Assembly (NCBI RefSeq): GCF_001653715.1 | Contig: NZ_LWHQ01000006.1 | Span: 1-64,000 of the forward strand | Length of the DNA stretch: 64,000 nt | Direction of reading: 5' to 3' | Source of the DNA: Methylobacterium platani | GTDB taxonomy: Bacteria; Pseudomonadota; Alphaproteobacteria; Rhizobiales; Beijerinckiaceae | In this document: positions 8,788 to 17,900 of the stretch, one piece after another | Layout: every line of letters begins with the position of its first letter | Position numbering within the stretch: the first letter of the stretch is position 1 | Translations under genes and position numbers: made by a program | Notes under the pieces: model-generated | What the model saw: only the letters and a program-made list of their open reading frames with translations | The model's database searches: none | Told to the model about the DNA's origin: nothing

Positions 8788-10137
8788 CTACTGCAGCAGC
8801 GCCTTCTTGCCCGAGTAGTACCCTTCCTTTCCCAGGATCCCCTCCATGCGGCTGCCGATCTCCTTGGCGCCGGCCGCCGGGGTGGTCTCGCCGAGCATCA
8901 TCTTCGAGCCCCACTCGGCCACGACCTCGGAGATCGCCGGCCAGGCCGGGAAGCGGGGGCGGTATTGCGGCACGCCCTTCTGCCAGGAGGCGACCATCGG
9001 CTCGACGAACTTGTACGAGGCCTTGATGTCGGGCTGCTGGTAGATCGCGGAACGGCCCGAGACGCCGCCGGCCTCGACGTAGGGGCGGGCGATCGCCTCC
9101 GAGGTGGCCCACTGGATGAACAGCCAGGCCGCCTTCTTCTCCGCGTCGGTGGCCTGCGAGGCGACGGCGAGGGAGAAGCCGCCGAGCGCCGGCAGGCGCC
9201 CAGCCGGGCCTTCCGGCTCCGGCGCCACGGCGAGGCACTCGCCGAGCTTCGAGGTCTTCGGGTCGGTGAGCGTGCCGTAGAAGGCCGACCACTCGGTGAT
9301 CATCGCGACCTGGCCCTGCGCCAGGGCGTTCACCGCCTCGTTGTGGTCGAAGCTGACCACGCCCGGCGGCATGTACTTCATCAGGTCCTGGCGGAACTGC
9401 AGGCCGGCCTGGCTCTCGGGGCTGTTGAGGTTGGACTTGAAGTTCTTGTCGAGGAGCGAGCCGCCGAACGGCCACAGCACCCGCATGAAGCTGTCGGCCG
9501 ACTGGGTCTCGCCGCGGCGCGACTGCAGCGCGAAGGCGTACTGATTCTTGTCGGCCTTGGTCAGCTTGGGGGCGTAGTCCTTCAGCAGGGCGCCCCAGGT
9601 CGCCGGCGGCTTGTCGAAGCCGGCATCCTTCAGCATGCAGGCATTGTAGAACAGGAGGCCGGAATAGTTGTCGAACGGCAGGCCGTAGACCTTGCCGCCC
9701 CAGGTCCCGAAGGCGTCGAGGAGGAGCGGGAAGAAGCCCTGCAGGTTCAGGTTCGGATCGGTGACCTTGGCGTCGCCCTTGAGGCCGTCGATCGGCTCGA
9801 TCCAGCCGTTCTCGGCGAACTCGCCGATCCAGACGAGGTCGACCAGCGCCACCGTCAGGTCGCCGCGCGAGGTGAAGTTCAGGACCTGCTTCTCGCGGGC
9901 GTTCTCGTAGGGGACGATCTCGTAATTGACCTTGATGCCGGTCTTCTTCTCGAATTCCGGCAGCAGCTTGATGATGGCACGGTAGCCCGGCCGGTCGAGG
10001 AAGGTGGTGGTGACGGCGGTGCCCTTGAGGGGGGCGGCGGCGGTCTCCAGCCAGTCGGCGGCCCGGGCTGGGGCCTGCCACAGGGTCGCTCCCGCCAGGA
10101 GAGCCAGGGCGGCGGTGCCTCTCGTGCGCTTCCTCAT
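8788..10137 (-). CDS. extracellular sugar/polyol-binding protein of ABC transporter
   Basis: A 449-residue periplasmic binding protein of the family 1 (MalE-like) type. The N-terminus has a basic start and a hydrophobic core ending in ARA-A, a Sec signal peptide cleaved near residue 27. Mature-protein landmarks include FEKKTGIKVNYEIVPYENAR, YGLPFDNYSGLLFYN, and GQVAMITEWSAFYGTL, which is the usual position of a ligand-contacting Trp. It delivers substrate to the permeases encoded downstream and lies 36 bp after the dehydrogenase stop. The 195-bp gap behind it, with a hairpin, would allow higher expression of this gene than of the permeases. The substrate is probably a polyol, inferred from the neighbouring enzymes. 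Confidence 0.92.
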   Translation of the reverse strand: MRKRTRGTAALALLAGATLWQAPARAADWLETAAAPLKGTAVTTTFLDRPGYRAIIKLLPEFEKKTGIKVNYEIVPYENAREKQVLNFTSRGDLTVALVDLVWIGEFAENGWIEPIDGLKGDAKVTDPNLNLQGFFPLLLDAFGTWGGKVYGLPFDNYSGLLFYNACMLKDAGFDKPPATWGALLKDYAPKLTKADKNQYAFALQSRRGETQSADSFMRVLWPFGGSLLDKNFKSNLNSPESQAGLQFRQDLMKYMPPGVVSFDHNEAVNALAQGQVAMITEWSAFYGTLTDPKTSKLGECLAVAPEPEGPAGRLPALGGFSLAVASQATDAEKKAAWLFIQWATSEAIARPYVEAGGVSGRSAIYQQPDIKASYKFVEPMVASWQKGVPQYRPRFPAWPAISEVVAEWGSKMMLGETTPAAGAKEIGSRMEGILGKEGYYSGKKALLQ

Positions 10138-10173
10138 CGATCCCTCGTCATCGAGTTGTTGTGTTTTATTGCG

Positions 10174-11211
10174 TCATTGTCCGTTGGGGTAGATCAGGGT
10201 CTTGACCACGCCGGGGGTGTTCTGGGCGTGGCGCCCGAAGGCGGCCGCCGCCCCGTCGAGGCCGACCCGGTGGCTGACCAGGCTGGCGACGTCGACCTTG
10301 CCGCTCTCCACGAGCGCGATCGCCCGGGGGTAGACCTCGCCCATCCGGCGGGCGAACTTGATCTTGAGGCCGCGGCGCCGGGCCTCGGCGGCCGGCATCG
10401 TGTAGACGTCCCCGTCCGGGATGCCGACGAGCACGGCCCGGCCGCCGATCTTGGCCGCCCGCACCGCATCGCGAAATCCCTCGGGTGCGTTGGTCGCCTC
10501 GACCACCAGCGGGCAGCCCTCGCCCCGGGTCCGGTCGCGGATCTCCTCGATCGAGGCGCCGACGGCGGTCGCGCCGAGGCGCAGGGCGAGCTCGCGCCGG
10601 TGCTCCTGGGGGTCGACCGCCAGGATCTCGCCGGCGCCGGCCACCTTGAGCACCTGCAGGATCAGGAGACCGATCGGCCCGAGCCCGATCAGCGCGACCC
10701 GCTCGAGCAGCCGCGGCTTGGCGAGATCGACCGCGTGGATCGCGACCCCGAGCGGCTCCAGCATCACCCCGTCGAGGGGCGTGAAATGCTGCGGCAGCGG
10801 CACGACCTGGCTCTTCGGCACCCAGATCTGCTCGGTCATCGCGCCGTCGAACGGCGGCGCGCCGATGAACTCGACGTTGGGACAGAGATTCGGGTGGCCG
10901 CGCTCGCAGAACTCGCAGTGGCCGCAGGCCTTGTTGGGGTCGACCGCCACCAGGGTGCCGCGGGACAGGCCGAGTTCGGGATCGTCGCAGGTCAGCCGGC
11001 CGCAGAATTCGTGCCCGGGGACGAAGGGCTGCGCGATGGTCGCCGCGCCGATGCCGCCATCCTTGAAGTAGTGCAGGTCCGAGCCGCAGAGCCCGACCGC
11101 CGCGACGTCGAGCAGGGCCTCGCCGGGCCGCCCGTCGCGCAAGCCGTAGGGCGCGAGGCGCGCGTCGTAGGGACCGTGGAGGTAGAGGGCGGTGTGGGTG
11201 GGGCCGTTCAT
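10174..11211 (-). CDS. zinc-dependent polyol (sorbitol/xylitol-type) dehydrogenase
   Basis: A 345-residue medium-chain dehydrogenase. Catalytic zinc ligands are visible in GLCGSDLHYF (Cys) and PGHEFCG (His-Glu). The structural zinc site is CGHCEFCERGHPNLC. The Rossmann nucleotide site is LIGLGPIGLL, followed by EILAVDPQEHR, where the acidic residue at the end of strand two favours NAD. Family members oxidise xylitol, D-arabitol, sorbitol or L-threonine-type alcohols to the ketone. As first gene of the operon it probably performs the first catabolic step, giving a ketopentose for the two downstream kinases. The start ATG is preceded by a region with an operator-like palindrome. Confidence 0.9.
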   Translation of the reverse strand: MNGPTHTALYLHGPYDARLAPYGLRDGRPGEALLDVAAVGLCGSDLHYFKDGGIGAATIAQPFVPGHEFCGRLTCDDPELGLSRGTLVAVDPNKACGHCEFCERGHPNLCPNVEFIGAPPFDGAMTEQIWVPKSQVVPLPQHFTPLDGVMLEPLGVAIHAVDLAKPRLLERVALIGLGPIGLLILQVLKVAGAGEILAVDPQEHRRELALRLGATAVGASIEEIRDRTRGEGCPLVVEATNAPEGFRDAVRAAKIGGRAVLVGIPDGDVYTMPAAEARRRGLKIKFARRMGEVYPRAIALVESGKVDVASLVSHRVGLDGAAAAFGRHAQNTPGVVKTLIYPNGQ

Positions 11212-11546
11212 CGGCGCTCCGGCGCTTGTTTCCCGCGCCGTTCTTACAGATGTAATTTCAGCGATGCAAGTGTATGAGGCCGGTGCGGACGGACCGCGCC
11301 ACGCGGGGCGGGAACGCGCACGCGCTCCGGCGCGGCATGGCGCTGCGGGACGAGACGCGGCCGTTCACCGGCCACGATCACCGACCGGGCGGGCGCGCGG
11401 CGGCCGGGGCGGGCACGGGCGCCCGGCCTCGGGCCGGGAACCTGCATCCGGCTGAAGCCCCGGCCGAGGCGGCGTTCGTGCGGATGCGCGGGGCGCACGA
11501 GGTGTCGGCGTCGGGCCCGAGCGGGAACCCGGGGCGACGAACGCCT
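11212..11546. promoter_or_regulatory. upstream region of the polyol operon, with palindrome TTACAGATGTAA
   Basis: This 335-bp gap holds no convincing gene. It contains an AT-richer patch at 11240-11280 in otherwise very GC-rich DNA. Within it is a 12-base perfect palindrome with arms TTACA and TGTAA at 11244-11255, 33-44 bp upstream of the dehydrogenase ATG. On the minus strand TTGCAT and TAAGAA lie 17 bases apart around the palindrome, a weak candidate promoter. A SorC-type operator is the natural reading, but it is inferred from position only. The 11290-11546 part shows only GC-rich sequence with no feature I can name. Confidence 0.4.
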
Positions 11547-12290
11547 TCAATGGTGCGCAGCCAGCATCCAGAGGGCCATGGCGACCATCATCACGTTCTC
11601 GGTCAGCGAGACGAACCCGAGCGGAACCTTGCTCGACCCGCCGACGCAGGCGCACTTGATGTCACGCTTGTCGACGTAGACCGCCTTGAACACCGAGACG
11701 GCGCCCACCGTGCCGATGAACAGGGCCACGGGAATCGACAGCCAGTCCAGGGCACCGGCCACCATCAGGACGCCGGCGATGCCCTCCAGGAACGGGTAGG
11801 CGTAGGCGTAGCGGACCCAGCGCCGGCCGAGGAGGTCGTAGCCCAGGAACATCGAGGAGAAGCTCTCCACGTCCTGCAGCTTCAGGAGGGCGAGCACGCA
11901 CATGCTGAAGGCGATGAACCACTCGGCCGCGCGCATGGTCAGCGGCGTGCCGTAGACCGCGTGGCTCGCCGCGAGCGCCATCAGCGCCGTCATCGAGAAC
12001 ACCGCGATGACCGGCCCGTAGGTCGGCTCGTTCGGGTCGTTGGCGGGCTTGCCGAAGTGGCGCTGCAGGTCGTCGAAGCCGCCGACCCGCTCGCCGTCGA
12101 TGAAGGTCTGGGGCGTCGACTTGACCCCGTGCTCGGCCTTGAAGCGATCGGTCTCCTCGCGCGTGGTCAGCGGGTGATCCTCGACCTCGAAGCCCTTGCG
12201 CTCAAGGAGATCCTTGGCCTTCAGGCCGTACGGGCAGGTGTGCTCGGGGGTGACCATCCGGTACAGGGTGGCCTTGCGGGTGGCTTGCAT
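11547..12290 (-). CDS. glutaredoxin-MauE/DoxX fusion membrane protein
   Basis: A 247-residue two-domain protein. Residues 1-85 are a glutaredoxin fold with the monothiol site TCPYG, the cis-Pro STPQTFIDG and GGFDDLQ. Residues about 90-247 form four or five membrane spans of the MauE/DoxX-like redox-associated family, with the conserved CACVGGSSKVPLGFVSLTEN segment near the C-terminus containing two further Cys. MauE-type proteins act in thiol/disulfide handling at the membrane. The start has an AGGAGG Shine-Dalgarno. It lies 70 bp downstream of the DUF305 gene on the same strand, suggesting a metal- or redox-stress module. The substrate of the glutaredoxin domain is unknown. Confidence 0.85.
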   Translation of the reverse strand: MQATRKATLYRMVTPEHTCPYGLKAKDLLERKGFEVEDHPLTTREETDRFKAEHGVKSTPQTFIDGERVGGFDDLQRHFGKPANDPNEPTYGPVIAVFSMTALMALAASHAVYGTPLTMRAAEWFIAFSMCVLALLKLQDVESFSSMFLGYDLLGRRWVRYAYAYPFLEGIAGVLMVAGALDWLSIPVALFIGTVGAVSVFKAVYVDKRDIKCACVGGSSKVPLGFVSLTENVMMVAMALWMLAAHH

Positions 12291-12360
12291 CTCGTCCTCC
12301 TGGAAGTGCTTCGGCGATGACGTCGAGGTGCCGCGGGGGGCGGCCCGGCCGCGCTCGCCG

Positions 12361-12753
12361 CTACTTGCCGTGCCGCTTCAGCCACGCCTCCATGTCGGAG
12401 ATCTCCGCGGTCTGGTCGTCGACGATCTTCCGGGCCATCGCCCTGGTGGCGGGGTCCCTGGCGTACCTGAGGGCGACGCGGGCCATCGCGACCGCACCCG
12501 CGTGATGCGGGATCATGTGCGTCCGGAAATCGACGTCGGGATCGCCGGTATAGGCAACGTCCATGTCCTTCATCATGGCCCTGTCGGCTGCCTTGAACTC
12601 TCTCGTGGCGGCGTTGTCCGTCGGGTCCGGCTTCATCGCGCCCATGCCCTGGCCGGACATGGGCCCGTGGTCGTGCGTGCCTTGCGCGAGGACGTCGCCG
12701 GGGAGCGCGGTCGACAGCAGGACGGCGACGGCGAGGGTGCGGGTGAGCGTCAT
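12361..12753 (-). CDS. DUF305-family secreted protein
   Basis: A 130-residue exported protein. The signal peptide spans MTLTRTLAVAVLLSTALPG to about residue 25, followed by a His/Met-rich linker (THDHGPMSGQGMGAM). The DUF305 core is DVDFRTHMIPHHAGAVAMARVAL, with the His-His pair and Met residues that are likely metal ligands, and a C-terminal helix ending in MEAWLKRHGK. The start ATG has GAAGAGGGG upstream and excludes an Arg-rich unlikely extension. Many DUF305 proteins sit in copper-resistance loci. With the upstream Cys-rich protein and the downstream glutaredoxin fusion, a periplasmic copper or heavy-metal role is plausible. Confidence 0.85.
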   Translation of the reverse strand: MTLTRTLAVAVLLSTALPGDVLAQGTHDHGPMSGQGMGAMKPDPTDNAATREFKAADRAMMKDMDVAYTGDPDVDFRTHMIPHHAGAVAMARVALRYARDPATRAMARKIVDDQTAEISDMEAWLKRHGK

Positions 12754-13026
12754 GGTGGCCCCTCTTCGGATGGTCGGTTGAACGTGCCGGCGGCGGTGGC
12801 GCCGTCCGGCCGTCGCCGAGCGCCGTCGCGGTCTCGGCCTGCGGAGGTGTCCGTCACCTGCGCCGGCAGCACGCAGCCGGGCTTGCCCCCGACGAGGAGG
12901 GTGGCGGTGCCCGCGAAGCCCGGAATCGGGATCGGTCCCTGCCGGCCGTCCGCGTCCGCCGGGACGTCCGCACGGCACCGTTCGCGGGCGGAATCCGGGC
13001 GTCGCGCGCCTCGGGCGCGCCCTGCC

Positions 13027-13491
13027 TCACGCGGAGGTTCGTGGGGGCTCGGGAAGGGCCTCGGGTCCGGGGCTCGACCGGTCGGCCGCGTCGCGCGGGA
13101 TCACCGCGACGAACCGGAACAGGAAGGGTGGCAGGACCGGAGAACCGGGCAGGATGACGGTCGCGCAGCAGGCCATCGTCCCGCAGCATCGGGACCTGCA
13201 CCCCGACGGGCAGCAATCGTCCCGGGGCGGCTCGACGCGCGCGCCCTTCGTCACGAGCGGGGCGCGAGCGATGCCGGACCGGGCCGGCACCTCGAGGCGG
13301 GCCGCCTGACCGGACTGCGCGGTCGGCGTCCTCCCGGTCACGGGCGGGGCGGCCCTCGCTCCCGTCATGGCGATGGGGTGGCCGCGATGCGCATGACCCT
13401 CGTGGGCCTGCACGGCGGACGGCGCGGCGTAGGCGATGATCGCGAGGATCATCGCTGCCATCAGACGCAGGATTTGCCGGTCGAGGCTCAT
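13027..13491 (-). CDS. secreted His/Cys-rich protein of unknown function
   Basis: About 154 residues, not recognised as a named family. The N-terminus is a signal peptide or anchor (LRLMAAMILAIIAYAAPSAVQA) followed by the His-rich HEGHAHRGHP. A striking cysteine cluster, DDCCPSGCRSRCCGTMACC, has eight Cys within 19 residues and is followed by a hydrophobic segment. Composition suggests metal binding outside the cytoplasm, in keeping with the DUF305 gene downstream on the same strand. The ATG at 13491 is my choice; a TTG or GTG six or five codons earlier (13509 or 13506) is possible and has GGAG close by. Confidence 0.55.
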   Translation of the reverse strand: MSLDRQILRLMAAMILAIIAYAAPSAVQAHEGHAHRGHPIAMTGARAAPPVTGRTPTAQSGQAARLEVPARSGIARAPLVTKGARVEPPRDDCCPSGCRSRCCGTMACCATVILPGSPVLPPFLFRFVAVIPRDAADRSSPGPEALPEPPRTSA

Positions 13492-13509
13492 GAGCGCTGC
13501 TGGCACCAA

Positions 13510-13872
13510 CTCCGATGACGGGACCGTGCCCGCGGTTGGGACGTGAATGCCCGATCGAAGATTTGGTTGCCAGCGCGCCGGTTCAAGCCGCCGCAGGACG
13601 AAACTCGGGCACGGGATCCTCTCGCCCCGTCGCCGGGACGACGCGAATCACGGGCTTGGCGCAAGCGCCGCAAATTCCGTCAGTTTGGTCGCCGGTCAGC
13701 ATCGGCGTCGCGCGCAGGGCCTGAACAGGCTCTCGCCCTGGCAGCCCGATGGACGGCGGTCGCGACGCTGCACCAGTTCCTTCCGGCGCAGCCCGGGTCC
13801 GAGGCCGCCCGGCTCGCTCCACAGGAAGGCTGCACGAGAACGGGAGCATTCTGAATGGGTTAGGTGAAAAGG
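13510..13872. other. intergenic, no supported gene
   Basis: This gap lies between the Cys-rich gene and the 3' end of tRNA-Gln. A minus-strand open frame starts inside the tRNA and ends at 13583 with a Cys-containing tail (DGICGACAKPV). It lacks a credible start and I do not call it. A short peptide beginning downstream of the tRNA cannot be excluded. I see no terminator with a T-run. Confidence 0.5.
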
Positions 13873-13947
13873 TGGCTGGGGCGCCAGGATTCGAACCTGG
13901 GAATGGCGGTACCAAAAACCGCTGCCTTACCGCTTGGCGACGCCCCA
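13873..13947 (-). tRNA. tRNA-Gln (anticodon TTG)
   Basis: On the minus strand the 75-nt cloverleaf is complete. The acceptor stem is TGGGGCG pairing with CGCCCCA, the discriminator is G and the CCA is encoded. The D arm lies around CCAAGCGGTAAGG. The anticodon stem is GCGGT/ACCGC with loop TTTTGGT, giving anticodon TTG for the Gln codon CAA. The T arm carries GGTTCGAATCC. It is isolated from other tRNA genes and lies between the metal module and the SDR gene. No integrated element is visible beside it. Confidence 0.96.
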
Positions 13948-14114
13948 ACGCGCGGCTGGCGCTTCCTTAGCCGGGCGGCGCGGCGCTGGCAACCGGGGCG
14001 TGGCGCGGATGTGGGGCGGAGGGCCGGCCGCGGCGGTTGGAGGGCCTTTCGGGGTCGTGTATGCCGGAGCGCGCCAACGGCAACGATACGAACGAGACGG
14101 GGAGGAGAGGCGAG

Positions 14115-14870
14115 ATGAGCACGCAGAAGGTCGCGCTGGTGACCGGGGCCGGCTCGGGGGTGGGGCGCGCGGTGGCGCTCGGGCTCGCCGAGGCCGGCTA
14201 CGACGTGGTGCTGTCCGGGCGCCGGCCCGAGCCGCTGCAGGCGGTGGCGGGCGAGATCGAGGCCAAGGGCCGGCGGGCGCTGGCGCAGCCGACCGACATC
14301 GGCGACGAGGCCTCGGTGGCCGCGCTGTTTGCCCGCGTCGAGGAGACCTTCGGGCGCCTCGACGTGCTGTTCAACAATGCCGGCATCGGCGCGCCGCCGG
14401 TCGAGCTCGACGAATTGCCCGTCGCGACCTGGAAGGCGGTGGTCGACACCAACCTCACCGGCGCCTTCCTGTGCACCCAGGGCGCATTCCGGCTGATGAA
14501 GAAGCAGCAGCCGCGCGGCGGGCGCATCATCAACAACGGCTCGATCTCGGCCCACGTGCCGCGGCCGTTCTCGGCGCCCTACACCGCCACCAAACACGCC
14601 ATCACGGGCCTCACCCGCTCGACCTCGCTCGACGGGCGCGCCCACGACATCGCCTGCGGCCAGGTCGATATCGGCAACGCCGCCACCGACATGACCGTGC
14701 GGATGCAGGCGGGCGTGCCCCAGCCCGACGGCTCGACCCGCCCCGAGCCGACCATGGACGCCAAGCACGTCGCCGACGCGGTGGTCTACATGGCGAGCCT
14801 GCCCCTCGACGCCAACGTGCAGTTCATGACCGTCATGGCGACCAAGATGCCGTTCATCGGCCGCGGCTGA
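14115..14870 (+). CDS. short-chain dehydrogenase/reductase (SDR)
   Basis: A 251-residue classical SDR oxidoreductase. The nucleotide-binding motif is [10 protein letters not shown] near residue 11, the structural motif is NNAG near residue 88, and the catalytic Ser and Tyr-x3-Lys occur in GSIS and PYTATKHA. The Arg in SGRRPE after strand two favours NADP. The start ATG follows a strong GGAGGAGAGG Shine-Dalgarno; an upstream in-frame ATG at 14058 would add an unconserved tail. The C-terminal region ends in [15 protein letters not shown], typical of a proteobacterial SDR subgroup of unknown substrate. It stands alone, 164 bp before prfC. Confidence 0.9.
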   Translation: MSTQKVALVTGAGSGVGRAVALGLAEAGYDVVLSGRRPEPLQAVAGEIEAKGRRALAQPTDIGDEASVAALFARVEETFGRLDVLFNNAGIGAPPVELDELPVATWKAVVDTNLTGAFLCTQGAFRLMKKQQPRGGRIINNGSISAHVPRPFSAPYTATKHAITGLTRSTSLDGRAHDIACGQVDIGNAATDMTVRMQAGVPQPDGSTRPEPTMDAKHVADAVVYMASLPLDANVQFMTVMATKMPFIGRG

Positions 14871-15034
14871 GGGAGCCCTCCCTCTGGCCCTCGGGCGCCG
14901 GCTTGGAGTAGAGACGCGGCGCGGGCGCCGACACGGTGCCCGCGCCGTCCCCTCTCGGGATGATCCTCTCCACCGACGACCGGGCCCCCCGACGGACCCG
15001 AGACAGAAACCCGGGTCCGGGCTAGACACCTCCC

Positions 15035-16648
<1,614 letters not shown>

Positions 16649-16684
16649 GGCCCGCGGGGCCCGGCGCCGGGGCGGCGCCGGGTT

Positions 16685-17137
16685 CTAGAACTTGCCGAGC
16701 ATCGGGAAGTCGACGTTGAGGGCCGAGAGCGGGCCCACCGGCGCCTCGCGCTTGCGCGGCCGGCCGTTCAGCACCTGCTTCAGCTTGGTCTTGAGCAGCG
16801 AGAGGTCGAACGGCTTGAGGATGAAGGCGTCGGCGCCGGCGAGGTGCGCGACGTTGATGTCCTCGAAGCTGAACGAGGTCTCGGTCAGGATGAACGGCGT
16901 GTTGTGCAGCGCGTCGTCGGCCCGGATCTCGCGCAGGAGCTGGATGCCGTCCATCGGCTCCATGTCGAGGTCGGAGATCACCAGGCCGTAGCGGCGGGTG
17001 CGCAGCTGCTCGAGCGCCTGCGGCCCGTCGACCACGCCGTCGACCTCCGGGAAGCCGAGGCGGTTCATCAACTCGGTCACCAGGCGGACGAGTTTGACCT
17101 GGTCGTCGACGATCAGGATCGGAGGTGCTTCGCTCAT
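16685..17137 (-). CDS. CheY-like single-domain response regulator
   Basis: A 150-residue receiver domain with a short C-terminal tail and no output domain. The acidic pair is Asp11-Asp12 (ILIVDDQ), the phosphoacceptor is probably Asp56 in VISDLDMEPMDG, the switch Thr region is ILTETS and the conserved Lys is in FILKPFD. The tail GRPRKREAPVGPLSALNVDFPMLGKF is unusual for CheY and may be a docking peptide. It lies 60 bp downstream of the BLUF gene on the same strand and close to the hook genes. A role in light- or chemotaxis-linked motility is inferred from this neighbourhood. Confidence 0.88.
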   Translation of the reverse strand: MSEAPPILIVDDQVKLVRLVTELMNRLGFPEVDGVVDGPQALEQLRTRRYGLVISDLDMEPMDGIQLLREIRADDALHNTPFILTETSFSFEDINVAHLAGADAFILKPFDLSLLKTKLKQVLNGRPRKREAPVGPLSALNVDFPMLGKF

Positions 17138-17197
17138 CGGAACCAGCCAGCGGGTTTAGGTTTCATGGGCGGTGCCATCGGGGCGTCCCGGCGGCTC

Positions 17198-17668
17198 CTA
17201 GACGAAGAGATGGTCGATGCCCTGCTTGGCCATGGTCTCGGCCTGGAGCGTCTGGGCGAGGGCGTAGATCGTGCTGGCCTTCGGCGTCCCGCGCTGGAGC
17301 ATCGGCCCGAGGTTGGCCTTCTGGAACAGGGCGTCGTTCGTCGGGGTGCGCGGCGCCGTGGCGAAGGAGGTCACGAATTCGCGCTTGGCGATCTCCCGCC
17401 ACTCGACGATGTGCACGTCGCGATGCCGCGGATCCATGCTGATCCGCTGGAACGTCTCCTGCACCGACATCCGTTCGCCTTCGAGGATCTGGATGAAGTA
17501 GCCCTGATCGACGATCAGGAGGCTGGTGATCACCGAGAACTCGTTCTTCTTCTGGGCGTTCCGGGCGATGTCGTTGATCTGGCGCGCGCGCTCGGCCGGG
17601 TCGGCGGAGAGCTGGGCCCGCGAGAAGTAGATCAGGTGGATGAGGCTGCTTCGCTTGCTCGTGCGCAT
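17198..17668 (-). CDS. BLUF-domain blue-light sensor
   Basis: A 156-residue protein with a BLUF (FAD-binding blue-light) domain in residues 9-105. The flavin-site residues are recognisable: Tyr14 (LIYFSRA), Asn42 (KKNEFSVITSLL) and Gln60 (GYFIQILEG). RISMDPRHRDVHIVEWREIAKREF follows as in other BLUF proteins. The semi-conserved Trp after the R-F motif is absent (VTSFATA instead). The roughly 50-residue C-terminal extension has no named domain. It is cotranscribed with the CheY-like gene and divergent from flgE, so it could couple light to flagellar behaviour. That link is inferred. Confidence 0.88.
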   Translation of the reverse strand: MRTSKRSSLIHLIYFSRAQLSADPAERARQINDIARNAQKKNEFSVITSLLIVDQGYFIQILEGERMSVQETFQRISMDPRHRDVHIVEWREIAKREFVTSFATAPRTPTNDALFQKANLGPMLQRGTPKASTIYALAQTLQAETMAKQGIDHLFV

Positions 17669-17750
17669 ATCCCTGGGTCCAGCACCGGTCCAGGAGTGCA
17701 GCTAAGGGCAAGAGGTTCAACACCGCGTAAACGTCACCTCCGGCATCCCG

Positions 17751-17804
17751 CGGCAGATTTTGCCGTCCACACCCGGTCGCGCCCGGCGGCTTTTGCCGCC
17801 CGGG
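17751..17804. promoter_or_regulatory. two palindromes upstream of the flgE sigma-54 promoter
   Basis: CGGCAGATTTTGCCG at 17751-17765 is an inverted repeat with five-base arms. At 17785-17800 GGCGGC, four T residues and GCCGCC form a second one, extended imperfectly to 17782-17804. They lie 36-89 bp upstream of the -24 element, the distance expected for enhancer sites. In Caulobacter the hook operon is activated by FlbD bound at such upstream sites. Assignment to a FlbD-like activator is inference. Confidence 0.5.
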
Positions 17805-17839
17805 CCGCCGGGGATCCAGCGAATCCAACGACTTAGCCG

Positions 17840-17854
17840 TGGCACACGGCTTGC
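17840..17854 (+). promoter_or_regulatory. sigma-54 (-24/-12) promoter of flgE
   Basis: TGGCACACGGCTTGC matches the sigma-54 consensus TGGCAC-N5-TTGC exactly, with the GG and GC dinucleotides ten bases apart. It lies 47 bp upstream of the flgE ATG. Hook genes of Caulobacter and related alphaproteobacteria are sigma-54 dependent, which fits. Confidence 0.85.
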
Positions 17855-17900
17855 GGTGCATCCCGCCGAGTAACCTTGGCGGGATGGAGCCCCGGGGACA

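Noticed and set aside
7049..10081. Apparent 1010-residue fusion of the MalF permease with upstream sequence
   Set aside because: The permease start at 8023 overlaps the SIS stop (ATGA); the upstream part is a frameshifted reading of the SIS and binding-protein genes.
13583..13948. Minus-strand open frame running out of tRNA-Gln, ending with a Cys-containing tail
   Set aside because: The start lies inside the tRNA; no ribosome-binding site or family match. Kept only as a note in the intergenic entry.
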